Origin: an uncultured Pseudomonadota bacterium | GTDB taxonomy: Bacteria > Pseudomonadota > Gammaproteobacteria > Steroidobacterales > Steroidobacteraceae | DNA: 34,700 nucleotides | Direction: 5' to 3' | Assembly (NCBI GenBank): GCA_903929455.1 | Contig: CAIYVA010000013.1 | Span: 1 to 34,700 of the forward strand | In this document: piece after piece, positions 16,695 through 24,672 of the stretch | Layout of the letters: the number at the start of each line of letters is the position of its first letter | Position numbering within the stretch: position 1 is the first letter of the stretch | The notes under the pieces: model-generated | What the model was told of the DNA's origin: nothing | Database searches by the model: none | The model's input: only the letters and a program-made list of their open reading frames with translations | Translations under genes and position numbers: made by a program

Positions 16695-17363
16695 ATGAGA
16701 ATTGTGCTGTTGGGGGCGCCGGGGTCTGGCAAAGGCACCCAGGCACAGCGATTAATTGAGAAGTACGGTGTGCCACAGATCTCCACGGGAGATCTGTTGC
16801 GGGCGGCCGTTGCTCAGGGCACACCACTTGGCTTGCATGCCAAAGCGACCATGGATGCTGGACGTTTAGTGGATGACGGCACCATGCTGGGCATTATTCG
16901 TGAACGCTTGGATGCGCCTGATGCGGCGGCGGGGTTCATTCTGGATGGCTTTCCGCGCACCATCCCACAGGCAGATGGTCTGACGGCGCTGTTAGCGGCC
17001 ATTCACCAGCCGCTCGAGGCGGTGGTTTTGATGGCGGTTGATCAGGAACTGCTCTTTAAGCGTTTGACCGGTCGACGCACCTGCAGCACCTGTGGCCGTG
17101 TGTTTAACGTGTACACCGCGCCGCCGCCTAAGCCTGCGCCGTGCGATGGGCAGTGTGTCGAGCCTGATTTGTTTCAGCGCCCAGATGACAGTGAGGCCAC
17201 GATTGGTAAGCGTCTTGAGGTATACGCCTCACAGACACGACCACTCGCAGACTATTATGAAGAGCGACACTTGCTCGCACGCGTCGATGCGGATGGCGAT
17301 ATTGACGTTGTGACGGCGCGGCTGGAAGCGGCACTGGCTTCTCTTACGCAGGCCAAGCGCTAA
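16695..17363 (+). CDS. adk: Adenylate kinase with a cysteine-bearing lid (222 aa)
   Basis: It interconverts ATP, AMP and two ADP. The P-loop is GAPGSGKGT (7-15), followed by ISTGDLLR (29-36) and LDGFPRT (83-89). The lid (about 124-160) has four cysteines in the pattern C130-x2-C133-x16-C150-x3-C154, like the zinc-binding lid of Gram-positive and some proteobacterial enzymes but with x3 rather than x2 in the second pair; E. coli Adk has none. The ATG at 16695 begins the protein exactly at the first strand (MRIVLLGAPG); longer starts add 4-15 residues without support. No strong ribosome site is visible. It is divergent from the PPi-dependent phosphofructokinase and convergent with RNase D. Confidence 0.96.
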   Translation: MRIVLLGAPGSGKGTQAQRLIEKYGVPQISTGDLLRAAVAQGTPLGLHAKATMDAGRLVDDGTMLGIIRERLDAPDAAAGFILDGFPRTIPQADGLTALLAAIHQPLEAVVLMAVDQELLFKRLTGRRTCSTCGRVFNVYTAPPPKPAPCDGQCVEPDLFQRPDDSEATIGKRLEVYASQTRPLADYYEERHLLARVDADGDIDVVTARLEAALASLTQAKR

Positions 17364-17416
17364 CGCCTCGCTGTTGATCTCTGTGTTGAGATCGTGATTG
17401 TGCCCTTACCTTGATG

Positions 17417-17452
17417 ATGGCTCTAAATAATGGCTCTAGATGATGTGCTCTA
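17417..17452. repeat. Short tandem repeat, about 13 bases, three copies
   Basis: ATGGCTCTA begins at 17417 and 17430, and ATGTGCTCTA at 17443. The last copy runs into the stop codon of the RNase D gene (17450-17452). It lies in the convergent adk/rnd gap. No function is suggested. Confidence 0.6.
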
Positions 17453-18538
17453 GATGCCTCTGAGCGTGGCGCCAAGCACCTCTAAGCGCCAACCCTCTAA
17501 AACCTGATCCACCGCATCGCCGCGCGCAATGCGCTTGAGATCACGACTCGTCGCCAATACCTCAGGCGACAGGGTGAGTTCGGTGGCTTTTGCGCGCACG
17601 CATTCGCTCAGACGCTGCGCGCGAGCGCGCTCTTCTGCGCTTGGTTTGAGGTCAGCGCGCTGATGGATACCCTCTAGTGGCCAGTCCTTGGCCAAAGCCA
17701 AGGTAGCCAGTAGGTCATCGGAGAGTTTCTGGGCGCTGGCTTCCGACATGAGATTAAGCGCGTTAAGCGCATTCAGGGTAAGCGGTGCTGCCCTAGCAAT
17801 GACGCGCAGTACATCGTCGGTCATCACCCAACCGCGAGGTAGGTTGCGCTGCGCTGCACGCGTTTCTCGCCAAGCGGCCAGCTGTCGTAGACGTTGCTGT
17901 TCCGGGATAGGCAGTGACTCTGAGCCCTTGAGTCGTTGCCATGCATGAGTAGGATCGACGCGATAAAGTGTAGGGTCGGTGAGCTTGGCCATGTCCTGCT
18001 GTAACCAGTGGCTGCGACCTAAGGCATTTAGTTTTTCCTCAAGCTTCGAAGCCAATGGCAAAAGCCATCGCACATCATCCGCCGCATACTCGAGTTGCGC
18101 GGCTGATAGCGGACGCTTCGTCCAGTCAGTTCTCGTCTGCGTTTTTTCAAGTACCACGCCAAGCTCTTGACGCACCAAGTCACCGTAGCCAATTTGTGGC
18201 GCAAACCCTAATAGAGCAGCGGCTACTTGTGTATCGAGTACGGGTGCGATGGGGGTGTCGGTGAGCGGCAGTAGCACTTCAATGTCTTGCCGTGCCGCGT
18301 GCAGCACCTTGGTTTGACCTGCTATTTTAAAAATAGACCCGAGGTGCGTGAGGGTCAGCTCGGCGAGCGGATCGATGAGGTAAATGGCATCGTGATCGGC
18401 GAGCTGCACGAGTGCCAGTTCAGCAAAATAGGTGCGCTCGCGCATGAACTCGGTGTCCAGTGCTAGGCGGGGTGCGCTTTTTAGACGACCAATGGTCTCT
18501 TGAAGCGTGGCGTCATCGGTAATCGGGTGGTCAGGCAC
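17450..18538 (-). CDS. rnd: Ribonuclease D (362 aa)
   Basis: A 3'-5' exoribonuclease of the DEDDy class that trims tRNA and other stable RNAs in the cytoplasm. Exonuclease motifs: LALDTEF (first two acids), HAARQDIEVL (third), and YAADDVRWLLPL with the Tyr and last Asp. An HRDC domain follows from about residue 210 (EQQRLRQLAAWRETRAAQRN...). Length fits E. coli RNase D (375). The start appears to be GTG, as no ATG precedes motif I in frame with room for it. It is divergent from the gene at 18614 and convergent with adk; the gap to adk has a weak hairpin and the tandem repeat. Confidence 0.94.
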   Translation of the reverse strand: MPDHPITDDATLQETIGRLKSAPRLALDTEFMRERTYFAELALVQLADHDAIYLIDPLAELTLTHLGSIFKIAGQTKVLHAARQDIEVLLPLTDTPIAPVLDTQVAAALLGFAPQIGYGDLVRQELGVVLEKTQTRTDWTKRPLSAAQLEYAADDVRWLLPLASKLEEKLNALGRSHWLQQDMAKLTDPTLYRVDPTHAWQRLKGSESLPIPEQQRLRQLAAWRETRAAQRNLPRGWVMTDDVLRVIARAAPLTLNALNALNLMSEASAQKLSDDLLATLALAKDWPLEGIHQRADLKPSAEERARAQRLSECVRAKATELTLSPEVLATSRDLKRIARGDAVDQVLEGWRLEVLGATLRGI

Positions 18539-18613
18539 GGGATATCCATAGCGGCAGGTTACAATTTGTACATTATGGGGTCGCGGCGGCCTGATCCCTA
18601 ATCTGGGAGCGGT

Positions 18614-19126
18614 ATGCGAGCGTGGTTACTTATCTTTTGGGAGATTGTGCGTTGGCGCAGCGGTCCCCGTGACCTGCCGGCATCCGCGGCTTTGTTGCGA
18701 TGGACCGTTGTAGGCTATTTACTGACCAGTTGGCTGCAGGCAGCGTTGGTTTATGGTCTATCCAATGCACATTGGCTGGCTTTGGGTGATCTTGTGCTCA
18801 CGGTGGCTGTGAGTGTGGTCTGTCTGTTACCGAGTCGCTGGCCACGCGTGCCGCAAACGTTGGCGGCTGTGTTGGGTGCGGGGGCTTTGCTCTCCTTGCC
18901 GATGAGTGGGTTGCTACTGCTGCGCCCGGAGGGCGCTGCGCATAGTTTTTCAGCCTTGCTGACTATGGTGTCCTTGCCTTTATTGGTATGGTCAGGGCTC
19001 GTGATGGCTCGAATTCTTAGCCAAGCGATGGATAAGTCGTTGGCGCTGGGTGTGGGGATTACATTGATTTATTTTTCTTTGAGTTACTGGCTGCTGACTC
19101 CGCTGTCGCAGCGGATGGGGGGCTAA
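18614..19126 (+). CDS. Integral membrane protein of unknown function, upstream of mpl (170 aa)
   Basis: I do not recognise the family with confidence. Five hydrophobic stretches are visible, the first after a short basic start (WRSGPRDLPASAALLRW), then around 30-46, 56-72, 80-102, 112-132 and 143-163. No catalytic pattern stands out. GGGAGC lies before the ATG. The gene ends in TAATG overlap with mpl, so the two are co-translated; a link to cell envelope upkeep is only guilt by association. It might belong to the YIP1-like group of small inner-membrane proteins, but I cannot show this. Confidence 0.7.
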   Translation: MRAWLLIFWEIVRWRSGPRDLPASAALLRWTVVGYLLTSWLQAALVYGLSNAHWLALGDLVLTVAVSVVCLLPSRWPRVPQTLAAVLGAGALLSLPMSGLLLLRPEGAAHSFSALLTMVSLPLLVWSGLVMARILSQAMDKSLALGVGITLIYFSLSYWLLTPLSQRMGG

Positions 19127-20490
19127 TGCGCGTTCACATCTTAGGAATTTGCGGCACGTTTATGGGGGGCATTGCCGCGTTGGCGGTTGAGGCCGGCCAT
19201 GAAGTCACGGGCTCCGATCTTAATGTCTATCCGCCGATGAGTACGCAGTTGGCAGCGTTGGGCATTCAGTTGACACAAGGTTGGGATCCGAGCCAGTTCA
19301 GTCCGGCACCTGATGTGGTGATTGTCGGCAATGCTTTGTCGCGCGGCAATCCAGCCGTCGAGTATTTGCTGAATAGTGGTTTGCCGTATGTATCAGGTCC
19401 TACCTGGCTTGCTCAGCATGTTCTGCAAGGCCGTTGGGTGCTGGCGGTGGCTGGCACGCATGGCAAAACCACCACCTCCAGTATTTTGGCGTGGATATTA
19501 GAGTTCGCAGGTCTAAACCCCGGCTTTTTGATTGGCGGTGTGCCTGGTAATTTTGCCACCTCCGCACGTCTAGGCTCGCCACCCTTTTTTGTGGTGGAGG
19601 CGGATGAATATGACACCGCTTTTTTCGATAAACGTGCGAAGTTTGTTCATTACCGCGCGCGCACTGCCATATTGAATAATCTCGAATATGATCATGCGGA
19701 CATTTATCCTGATGTTGCGAGTATTCGTCGCATGTTTCATCAGTTGGTGCGTACCGTGCCGAGTGAAGGGCGCTTGATTGTCAGGGAGGGTGACCCTGAG
19801 CTTGCGAAGGCTTTGGCACTGGGTGCATGGACGCCCACGGAGTCTTTTGGTCGAGAGGTCGCGGCCGATTGGCAGGTTCGGTCGCGCGCCTCCGATTGGT
19901 CTTCCTTCGAGGTGTGGCGTGCGGGTGAGTGTGTGGGCACGGCCGACTGGGATGTGTTTGGTGCACATAATGCTGAGAACGCGTTGGCGGCTGTGCTAGC
20001 CGCGCGCCATGCGGGTGTGCCGCTTGAGGTCGCTTTGGCCTCGCTTAGGTCATTTAAGAATACGCGCCGACGATTGGAAACGCGTGGCTCGGTGCGCGAT
20101 ATCACGGTCTATGATGATTTTGCGCATCACCCAACGGCCATCGCAGCAACCTTGGAGGCGTTACGTGGTCGTGTGGGTAAGGCGCGGGTGATCGCTGTTC
20201 TTGAGCCACGTTCGGCCACCATGCGCATGGGTGTGCACCGCGATACCTTGGCGGCTTCCTTACAGGAAGCGGACCGCGTTTACCTGTATGCGAGTGCCGA
20301 CATTGGTTGGGATGTGGCGGCAGTGGCTACGGCATTGGGCAGTAAGGCTACGCTGGTGACTGATCTTCCCGAGTTGGTTCAAGCGATTGTCAAAGAGGTC
20401 CGACCGAGTGATCATATCTTAGTCATGAGTAATGGCGCGTTTGGTGGGCTACATGAAAAGTTGCTCTCTGCTCTCCAGTTGAGCGCTTAA
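19126..20490 (+). CDS. mpl: UDP-N-acetylmuramate:tripeptide ligase, murein recycling (454 aa)
   Basis: It joins the recycled L-Ala-gamma-D-Glu-meso-diaminopimelate tripeptide to UDP-MurNAc with ATP. The start MRVHILGICGTFMGGIAALA is typical of Mpl rather than MurC, which begins HxxGIGGxGMS. The ATP loop is GTHGKTTT (110-117). VEADEYDTAFFDKRAKF and NLEYDHADIYPD are central-domain marks of Mur ligases; YDDFAHHPTAI and LEPRSATMRMG come from the C-terminal domain. Length is close to E. coli Mpl (457). It is translationally coupled to the preceding membrane protein and followed seven bases later by the Lon-N-domain gene. Confidence 0.96.
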   Translation: MRVHILGICGTFMGGIAALAVEAGHEVTGSDLNVYPPMSTQLAALGIQLTQGWDPSQFSPAPDVVIVGNALSRGNPAVEYLLNSGLPYVSGPTWLAQHVLQGRWVLAVAGTHGKTTTSSILAWILEFAGLNPGFLIGGVPGNFATSARLGSPPFFVVEADEYDTAFFDKRAKFVHYRARTAILNNLEYDHADIYPDVASIRRMFHQLVRTVPSEGRLIVREGDPELAKALALGAWTPTESFGREVAADWQVRSRASDWSSFEVWRAGECVGTADWDVFGAHNAENALAAVLAARHAGVPLEVALASLRSFKNTRRRLETRGSVRDITVYDDFAHHPTAIAATLEALRGRVGKARVIAVLEPRSATMRMGVHRDTLAASLQEADRVYLYASADIGWDVAAVATALGSKATLVTDLPELVQAIVKEVRPSDHILVMSNGAFGGLHEKLLSALQLSA

Positions 20491-20497
20491 GGAAATC

Positions 20498-21085
20498 ATG
20501 CGAACCGTACCCTTATTTCCGCTCGGCAGTGTTTTGTTTCCGAGCGGACCGCTGTCGTTACGAATCTTTGAGCCACGATATGTCGATATGGTGAGTCGCT
20601 GTCTGCGCGAGCAGATTGGCTTTGTGGTGATTTTGTTGGTCGATGGGCCGGCCGTTGATCGCGCCTCTAGCTATGCCGCGGCGATCGGGACGGAAGCACG
20701 TATTGTTGATTTCAATCGCTTAGAGGATGGTCTTTTGGGCATCCGTTGTTTGGGTGCCAATCGTGTGCGCGTACTGCGTAGTTGGCGTGAGCCAGATGGC
20801 CTCAATATGGGTGAAGTCATTGACGTGCCAGATCAGGAAGTGGTCGAGATTCCGGAACCGCATAGCTACTTGGTCGATATCTTAAGGCGCGTTTACCCAG
20901 AGCTCGCTGAGGCTTATGAGGGTGTGGAGCCGCGCTGGCAAGAGGCCGGCTGGGTCGCCAATCGTTTGGCTGAAATCGCGCCGTTAGACGCCAAAGTGCG
21001 TCAGCGATTATTAGAGCAACTGGATCCGATCGAACGGCTGCGCTTTATAGGCCCGCTCATCCGCATGGCTAAAACAGACGCCTAG
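20498..21085 (+). CDS. Lon N-terminal (substrate-binding) domain protein (195 aa)
   Basis: A stand-alone version of the Lon protease N domain, without ATPase or protease parts. The family start is clear: VPLFPLGSVLFPSGPLSLRI then FEPRYVDMV. The beta-rich part ends around 120 and the helical part (about 125-190) finishes with LLEQLDPIERLRFIGPLI. Such proteins are common in proteobacteria, and a role in binding misfolded proteins is assumed but not shown. AAGGAAA precedes the ATG; it is seven bases after mpl, so it is in the same transcript. Its stop overlaps the stop of the convergent CPBP gene in a CTAG. Confidence 0.88.
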   Translation: MRTVPLFPLGSVLFPSGPLSLRIFEPRYVDMVSRCLREQIGFVVILLVDGPAVDRASSYAAAIGTEARIVDFNRLEDGLLGIRCLGANRVRVLRSWREPDGLNMGEVIDVPDQEVVEIPEPHSYLVDILRRVYPELAEAYEGVEPRWQEAGWVANRLAEIAPLDAKVRQRLLEQLDPIERLRFIGPLIRMAKTDA

Positions 21086-21975
21086 TGCCTGCTGGGGTGC
21101 ACGCTGATCAGTCGTCGGCGACTGACGATGAGCGCCAAGGTCAAGAGTATCGTCCAACTTAAGACGAGCCAACCCGTGTAGCCATCCGACTGGCTGACTA
21201 GCCAGCGATGAGGGGTGTGGCTTTCTAGGGTGGTGATGCCGATGGTGGTGCGCATCATCATCACCCAGCCAGCATGTAGGCCAACCGCCCACGCGATACT
21301 GCCACTCCACTGTGTGATGAGACCGAGAAACATTCCAACGGCGGTCAGTGAGAGAAAGGCATCTAAGATAGTAGACGGTGTTGCAAACTGCGCTGCGACA
21401 CCAGCTAACAGATCAAGGCCGCTGTGCCAGGTGACGGCTTCCGCTGGAATGCGTACGCGGGCGAGAAAATGTAAGGAAGCGTAAATTAGAGAGATCAGCA
21501 GTAAGCTGACCCAAGGCTTTTTACTCTCAGCCAGGACTGCGCCTTGCATCAATCCCCGAAAGAAGGTTTCTTCTAGGAAGCCGACAGCGAGCCCAGAGCC
21601 TAAGCCTGCAAGCAGTGCGTGTAGCAGTTGTGAGCTATCGAGCATAGGGCTGACGGTGCGGATGCCCAGTAAATCCATCGCCAGCGATATCGGCAGCATC
21701 GACGCGATGCCCACCAGTACGCCCCATAAGGCTTGTTTTCGCCACAGCACTTTGTGCGTGCCATATCCCCATGCGTGGCGTGTGGTCAGGGCGCGCTTTT
21801 TAACAATGATCAAAACAGCGAACAATGCCAGTAGTTGAAAGAGACGTGTCGCGATTTTATCGAAGCGCCAAACCGGTTGTAGAGGATGAATGACCACATA
21901 CAGTGGATAGGTGAGTACTGCCGCCAGTACCAAGGAGCCTACGATCGCTAGGATAAACAGAGTCAGTGAACGCAT
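21082..21975 (-). CDS. CPBP-family intramembrane metalloprotease (297 aa)
   Basis: A membrane protein of the CaaX-protease/bacteriocin-processing (Abi) family. The motifs are FLEETFFRG with E135, E136 and R140; SLIYASLHF with H169; and VGLHAGWVM with H234. The order and the glutamate pair match Rce1-type peptidases working within the membrane. Eight or so hydrophobic helices surround them. Bacterial substrates of this family are mostly unknown; immunity to bacteriocins is one known role, but nothing here supports it. It is the last gene of a leftward run behind hemL and the glycosyltransferase, with 79 bases between. Confidence 0.85.
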   Translation of the reverse strand: MRSLTLFILAIVGSLVLAAVLTYPLYVVIHPLQPVWRFDKIATRLFQLLALFAVLIIVKKRALTTRHAWGYGTHKVLWRKQALWGVLVGIASMLPISLAMDLLGIRTVSPMLDSSQLLHALLAGLGSGLAVGFLEETFFRGLMQGAVLAESKKPWVSLLLISLIYASLHFLARVRIPAEAVTWHSGLDLLAGVAAQFATPSTILDAFLSLTAVGMFLGLITQWSGSIAWAVGLHAGWVMMMRTTIGITTLESHTPHRWLVSQSDGYTGWLVLSWTILLTLALIVSRRRLISVHPSRH

Positions 21976-22054
21976 CAGTAGACGTTACGCCTGTGTGCTT
22001 AGATCGGCAAGCATGCGCGGTGTGGTGCGCGATCTGTGTGGGGTTTTTCAGCGG

Positions 22055-23089
22055 TTAACCGCCGAGACGTAAGGGCAGGGACCGCCAGGACGCGATGACT
22101 TTATCAACGCTTAACGTCGAGAGGACTTGCGGGTCATCGCCTTTAAGGCAAATCACCGGCGCTTGAGGCGCCCCCCAAGGTCTCATAAAGGTAGGATCGC
22201 CTTGTCCAAATAAGACCACCTCGGGTAAGCCCATGGCGGCAGCGGCGTGGGCAGGGCCGGTATCGACTGAGACCATGGCATCGGCGTAGGCCAACAGTGC
22301 AAAGTAGCGTTCTAGCGGGTGATCGCTGGCTACGTTGATTGCGTGTGCCGTTTTGACGTGACGCAGGATGTCGTCATTGAGTGTTTTTTCTTGGGCAACA
22401 CCGACCAAGAGAATGGTATGGGTGGGGCAACGCATCTGCATGTCATCGATGAGGCGCGCCCAGTGTTCTTCCGGCCAGTATTTGGTGTTGCTGGCGCGGC
22501 GGCGATCACCGCGGCGCATCGTACGTTTGTTGCCCGCTTGCACGAGCAGCAGTCGTTTGCCAGTGAGCGCGTAGGTGCTTAGCCAGTCTGCTAAAAGGGC
22601 ACGGCCTGCTGGCGTGGTCTCAATGAGTGCGCCAGGGATAGCATGTGCGCTGAGGGGAGGTGGTGGGTGACTGAGCGCTTGGGGCATCCTGTTAGCGATA
22701 CGCCACCAGCGCTCTAGTTGATGCTCTTGTGCCACTCTTGGGTAAGCGGCCGCATCCACAATCCACTCGTCGTTAATACCCGCGCGTGACAATAGGCGCT
22801 TGCCGATACCGCCGGGGTCTAAGAACCACGTAGGACCAATGGAGCGGCGTCTCAGTGTTTTGACCAACTGCCATTGATCGGGGCTAATGAGGTACGGGCG
22901 TCGTCGACTGCCCAGTACATAGATGTCGCCGACGCCGGGTTGTCCTTCAAGCAACGGACGCGTCCAAGCACCGCTTGAGATCACATCGACCGGCTCGCCG
23001 AAGCGCGTTGCCAGCTCGCGAATAAACGGAGTCATGAGCACCATGTCCCCGAAGGCACCGCAACGCATCAATAACGGGCGCCGATTCAT
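22055..23089 (-). CDS. Glycosyltransferase family 9, heptosyltransferase-like (344 aa)
   Basis: Family 9 enzymes move heptose from ADP-heptose onto the inner lipopolysaccharide core. Here the N-terminus PLLMRCGAFGDMVLMTPFIREL fits (a little-changed form of the usual IRLSAIGDV), and the donor-binding part has VSVDTGPAHAAAAMGLP and VLFGQGDP. ATG 23089 lies 10 bases after the hemL stop; the frame is open to 23194 inside hemL, but those residues are not family-like. A stretch of arginines (KRTMRRGDRRRASNTKYWP) around the expected substrate site is typical for phosphate-rich acceptors. The sugar and acceptor are not readable, and no other lipopolysaccharide gene is close. Confidence 0.85.
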   Translation of the reverse strand: MNRRPLLMRCGAFGDMVLMTPFIRELATRFGEPVDVISSGAWTRPLLEGQPGVGDIYVLGSRRRPYLISPDQWQLVKTLRRRSIGPTWFLDPGGIGKRLLSRAGINDEWIVDAAAYPRVAQEHQLERWWRIANRMPQALSHPPPPLSAHAIPGALIETTPAGRALLADWLSTYALTGKRLLLVQAGNKRTMRRGDRRRASNTKYWPEEHWARLIDDMQMRCPTHTILLVGVAQEKTLNDDILRHVKTAHAINVASDHPLERYFALLAYADAMVSVDTGPAHAAAAMGLPEVVLFGQGDPTFMRPWGAPQAPVICLKGDDPQVLSTLSVDKVIASWRSLPLRLGG

Positions 23090-23099
23090 CGCCGCGATC

Positions 23100-24386
23100 T
23101 CATATTTTCGTTGCCAAAAAAGCTCGCCGCGCTGCATTGACCGTATCTGTAATGTCTTGGTTTTCGTGCGCGATGGAAATAAAGCCTGCTTCAAAGGCGG
23201 AGGGCGCTAAGTACACCCCTTCTTTCAGCATGGCGTGGAAAAAGCGTTTAAAGGCTTCCCCATCGCAACGCATGGCATCCGCGTAACTTTCAACGGCTGC
23301 GGCTTCGGTAAAGAAGAAGCCAAACATGCCACACACGTGATTGGTGGCTAGCGGCACACCGGCTTCTTGTGCGGCTGTCTTTAAACCGGCGATTAAGTCG
23401 GCAGTCTTTTGCGCCAAGCGCGTATGAAAGCCGGGTGCTTGAATGGCCGTGAGCGTAGCAAGACCAGCCGCCATGGCTACTGGGTTCCCTGACAGCGTAC
23501 CTGCTTGGTATACCGGCCCTAAGGGCGATATGTGACTCATGATGTCAGCACGTCCGCCGAAAGCGCCGACCGGCATGCCGCCGCCAACCACCTTGCCGAG
23601 CGTGGTGAGATCCGGTTTGATGCCATACGCCGCTTGCGCGCCGCCTAAGGCGACGCGAAAGCCAGTCATGACTTCGTCAAAAATCAGCACCGCACCATAT
23701 TGGTCGCACTGCTCACGTAGGCATTGCAAAAATCCTGGCGCGGGTGGTATGCAGTTCATGTTGCCAGCGACCGGCTCGACGATGATGCAGGCAATGTCAT
23801 CGCCATGCGCACGGAAAATATCGCGTACCTGTTGGCTGTTATTAAAAGATACGGTCAGTGTGTGTGCCGCCATCGAGGCAGGCACACCCGGTGAGGTTGG
23901 AACGCCTAACGTGAGCAGTCCTGAGCCTGCCTTGACTAACAGAGAATCGGAGTGGCCGTGGTAGCAGCCTTCAAATTTTAAAATCTTGTCGCGACCCGTA
24001 AATCCACGCGCCAGTCGGATAGCGCTCATGGTGGCTTCAGTGCCTGAGCTCACCATACGCACCAACTCAATGGATGGCACCAATTGGCAGATCAGTCGGG
24101 CGACGTCAGTTTCGATCGCGGTCGGTGCACCGAAAGACAATCCATCGACCGCTGCCGCTTGCACGGCTGCGATCACGCTCGGGTAGGCGTGTCCTAATAT
24201 GGCTGGTCCCCACGAGCCCACATAGTCGATGTAGCGCGTGCCTTCGGCTGACCAAATATACGGGCCAGCTGCTTTCTTGAAAAAAATGGGGTCGCCACCG
24301 ACACCGCGGAAGGCCCGTACCGGGGAATTGACCCCGCCAGGTATATACCGGCAGGCTTCCCGAAATAGATCATGTGAGTTGGCCAT
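23100..24386 (-). CDS. hemL: Glutamate-1-semialdehyde 2,1-aminomutase (428 aa)
   Basis: A PLP enzyme that turns glutamate 1-semialdehyde into 5-aminolevulinate, the tetrapyrrole precursor. Family marks: [18 protein letters not shown] (13-30), [17 protein letters not shown] (111-127), [11 protein letters not shown] (137-147), [11 protein letters not shown] (235-245) and [18 protein letters not shown], where K265 holds PLP. Length is standard. It is divergent from the rubredoxin gene, an arrangement common in gammaproteobacteria, with a 17-base palindrome in the gap. The glycosyltransferase follows ten bases behind, probably on the same transcript. Confidence 0.97.
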   Translation of the reverse strand: MANSHDLFREACRYIPGGVNSPVRAFRGVGGDPIFFKKAAGPYIWSAEGTRYIDYVGSWGPAILGHAYPSVIAAVQAAAVDGLSFGAPTAIETDVARLICQLVPSIELVRMVSSGTEATMSAIRLARGFTGRDKILKFEGCYHGHSDSLLVKAGSGLLTLGVPTSPGVPASMAAHTLTVSFNNSQQVRDIFRAHGDDIACIIVEPVAGNMNCIPPAPGFLQCLREQCDQYGAVLIFDEVMTGFRVALGGAQAAYGIKPDLTTLGKVVGGGMPVGAFGGRADIMSHISPLGPVYQAGTLSGNPVAMAAGLATLTAIQAPGFHTRLAQKTADLIAGLKTAAQEAGVPLATNHVCGMFGFFFTEAAAVESYADAMRCDGEAFKRFFHAMLKEGVYLAPSAFEAGFISIAHENQDITDTVNAARRAFLATKI

Positions 24387-24437
24387 AAATACCTCTGCGC
24401 CAAAGTGTACGGTGTAGCGCTGTCAGACGATACATTT

Positions 24438-24454
24438 TGAGCCATAATGGCTCA
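24438..24454. promoter_or_regulatory. Perfect palindrome between hemL and rubredoxin genes
   Basis: TGAGCCAT, one A, ATGGCTCA: two eight-base arms whose right edge is the A of the rubredoxin start codon. As an operator it could control both divergent genes; as RNA it would form a hairpin blocking the rubredoxin start. No ribosome site is seen for rubredoxin, so the arm may matter for translation. Function is inferred from position. Confidence 0.45.
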
Positions 24455-24630
24455 TGAGTAGCGATCTTAAAACTTGGATTTGTCTTATTTGCGGTCACGT
24501 ATACGACGAGGCGAAGGGTGATCCGGACCACGGCATTGTGCCGGGTACCCGTTGGGCGGATATACCTGCTGACTGGAGTTGTCCGGACTGCGGGGCCAGT
24601 AAAGACGATTTTGAAATGATTCAGTTATAA
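24454..24630 (+). CDS. rubA: Rubredoxin (58 aa)
   Basis: A small iron protein carrying one electron. The two iron-binding pairs are CLICG (C10, C13) and CPDCG (C43, C46), with the usual [13 protein letters not shown] and [12 protein letters not shown] between. It probably supplies electrons to an oxygenase, a reductase or oxidative-stress enzyme; no partner is adjacent. It is divergent from hemL, as in many gammaproteobacteria. No Shine-Dalgarno sequence lies before the ATG and the palindrome abuts it, so the transcript may be leaderless or the start structured. Confidence 0.93.
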   Translation: MSSDLKTWICLICGHVYDEAKGDPDHGIVPGTRWADIPADWSCPDCGASKDDFEMIQL

Positions 24631-24645
24631 GAGGACGTTCATGTA

Positions 24646-24662
24646 ACGGGTTTGTCACCCGT
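24646..24662. terminator. Weak hairpin between convergent rubredoxin and phosphodiesterase genes
   Basis: ACGGGT, TTGTC, ACCCGT forms a six-pair stem in the 42-base gap. There is no T run on either side, so termination is doubtful. Confidence 0.25.
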
Positions 24663-24672
24663 CTATCGAGTG

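Noticed and set aside
17376-17393. GATCTC/GAGATC hairpin after adk as terminator
   Set aside because: A perfect six-pair stem, but no T run follows on either strand.
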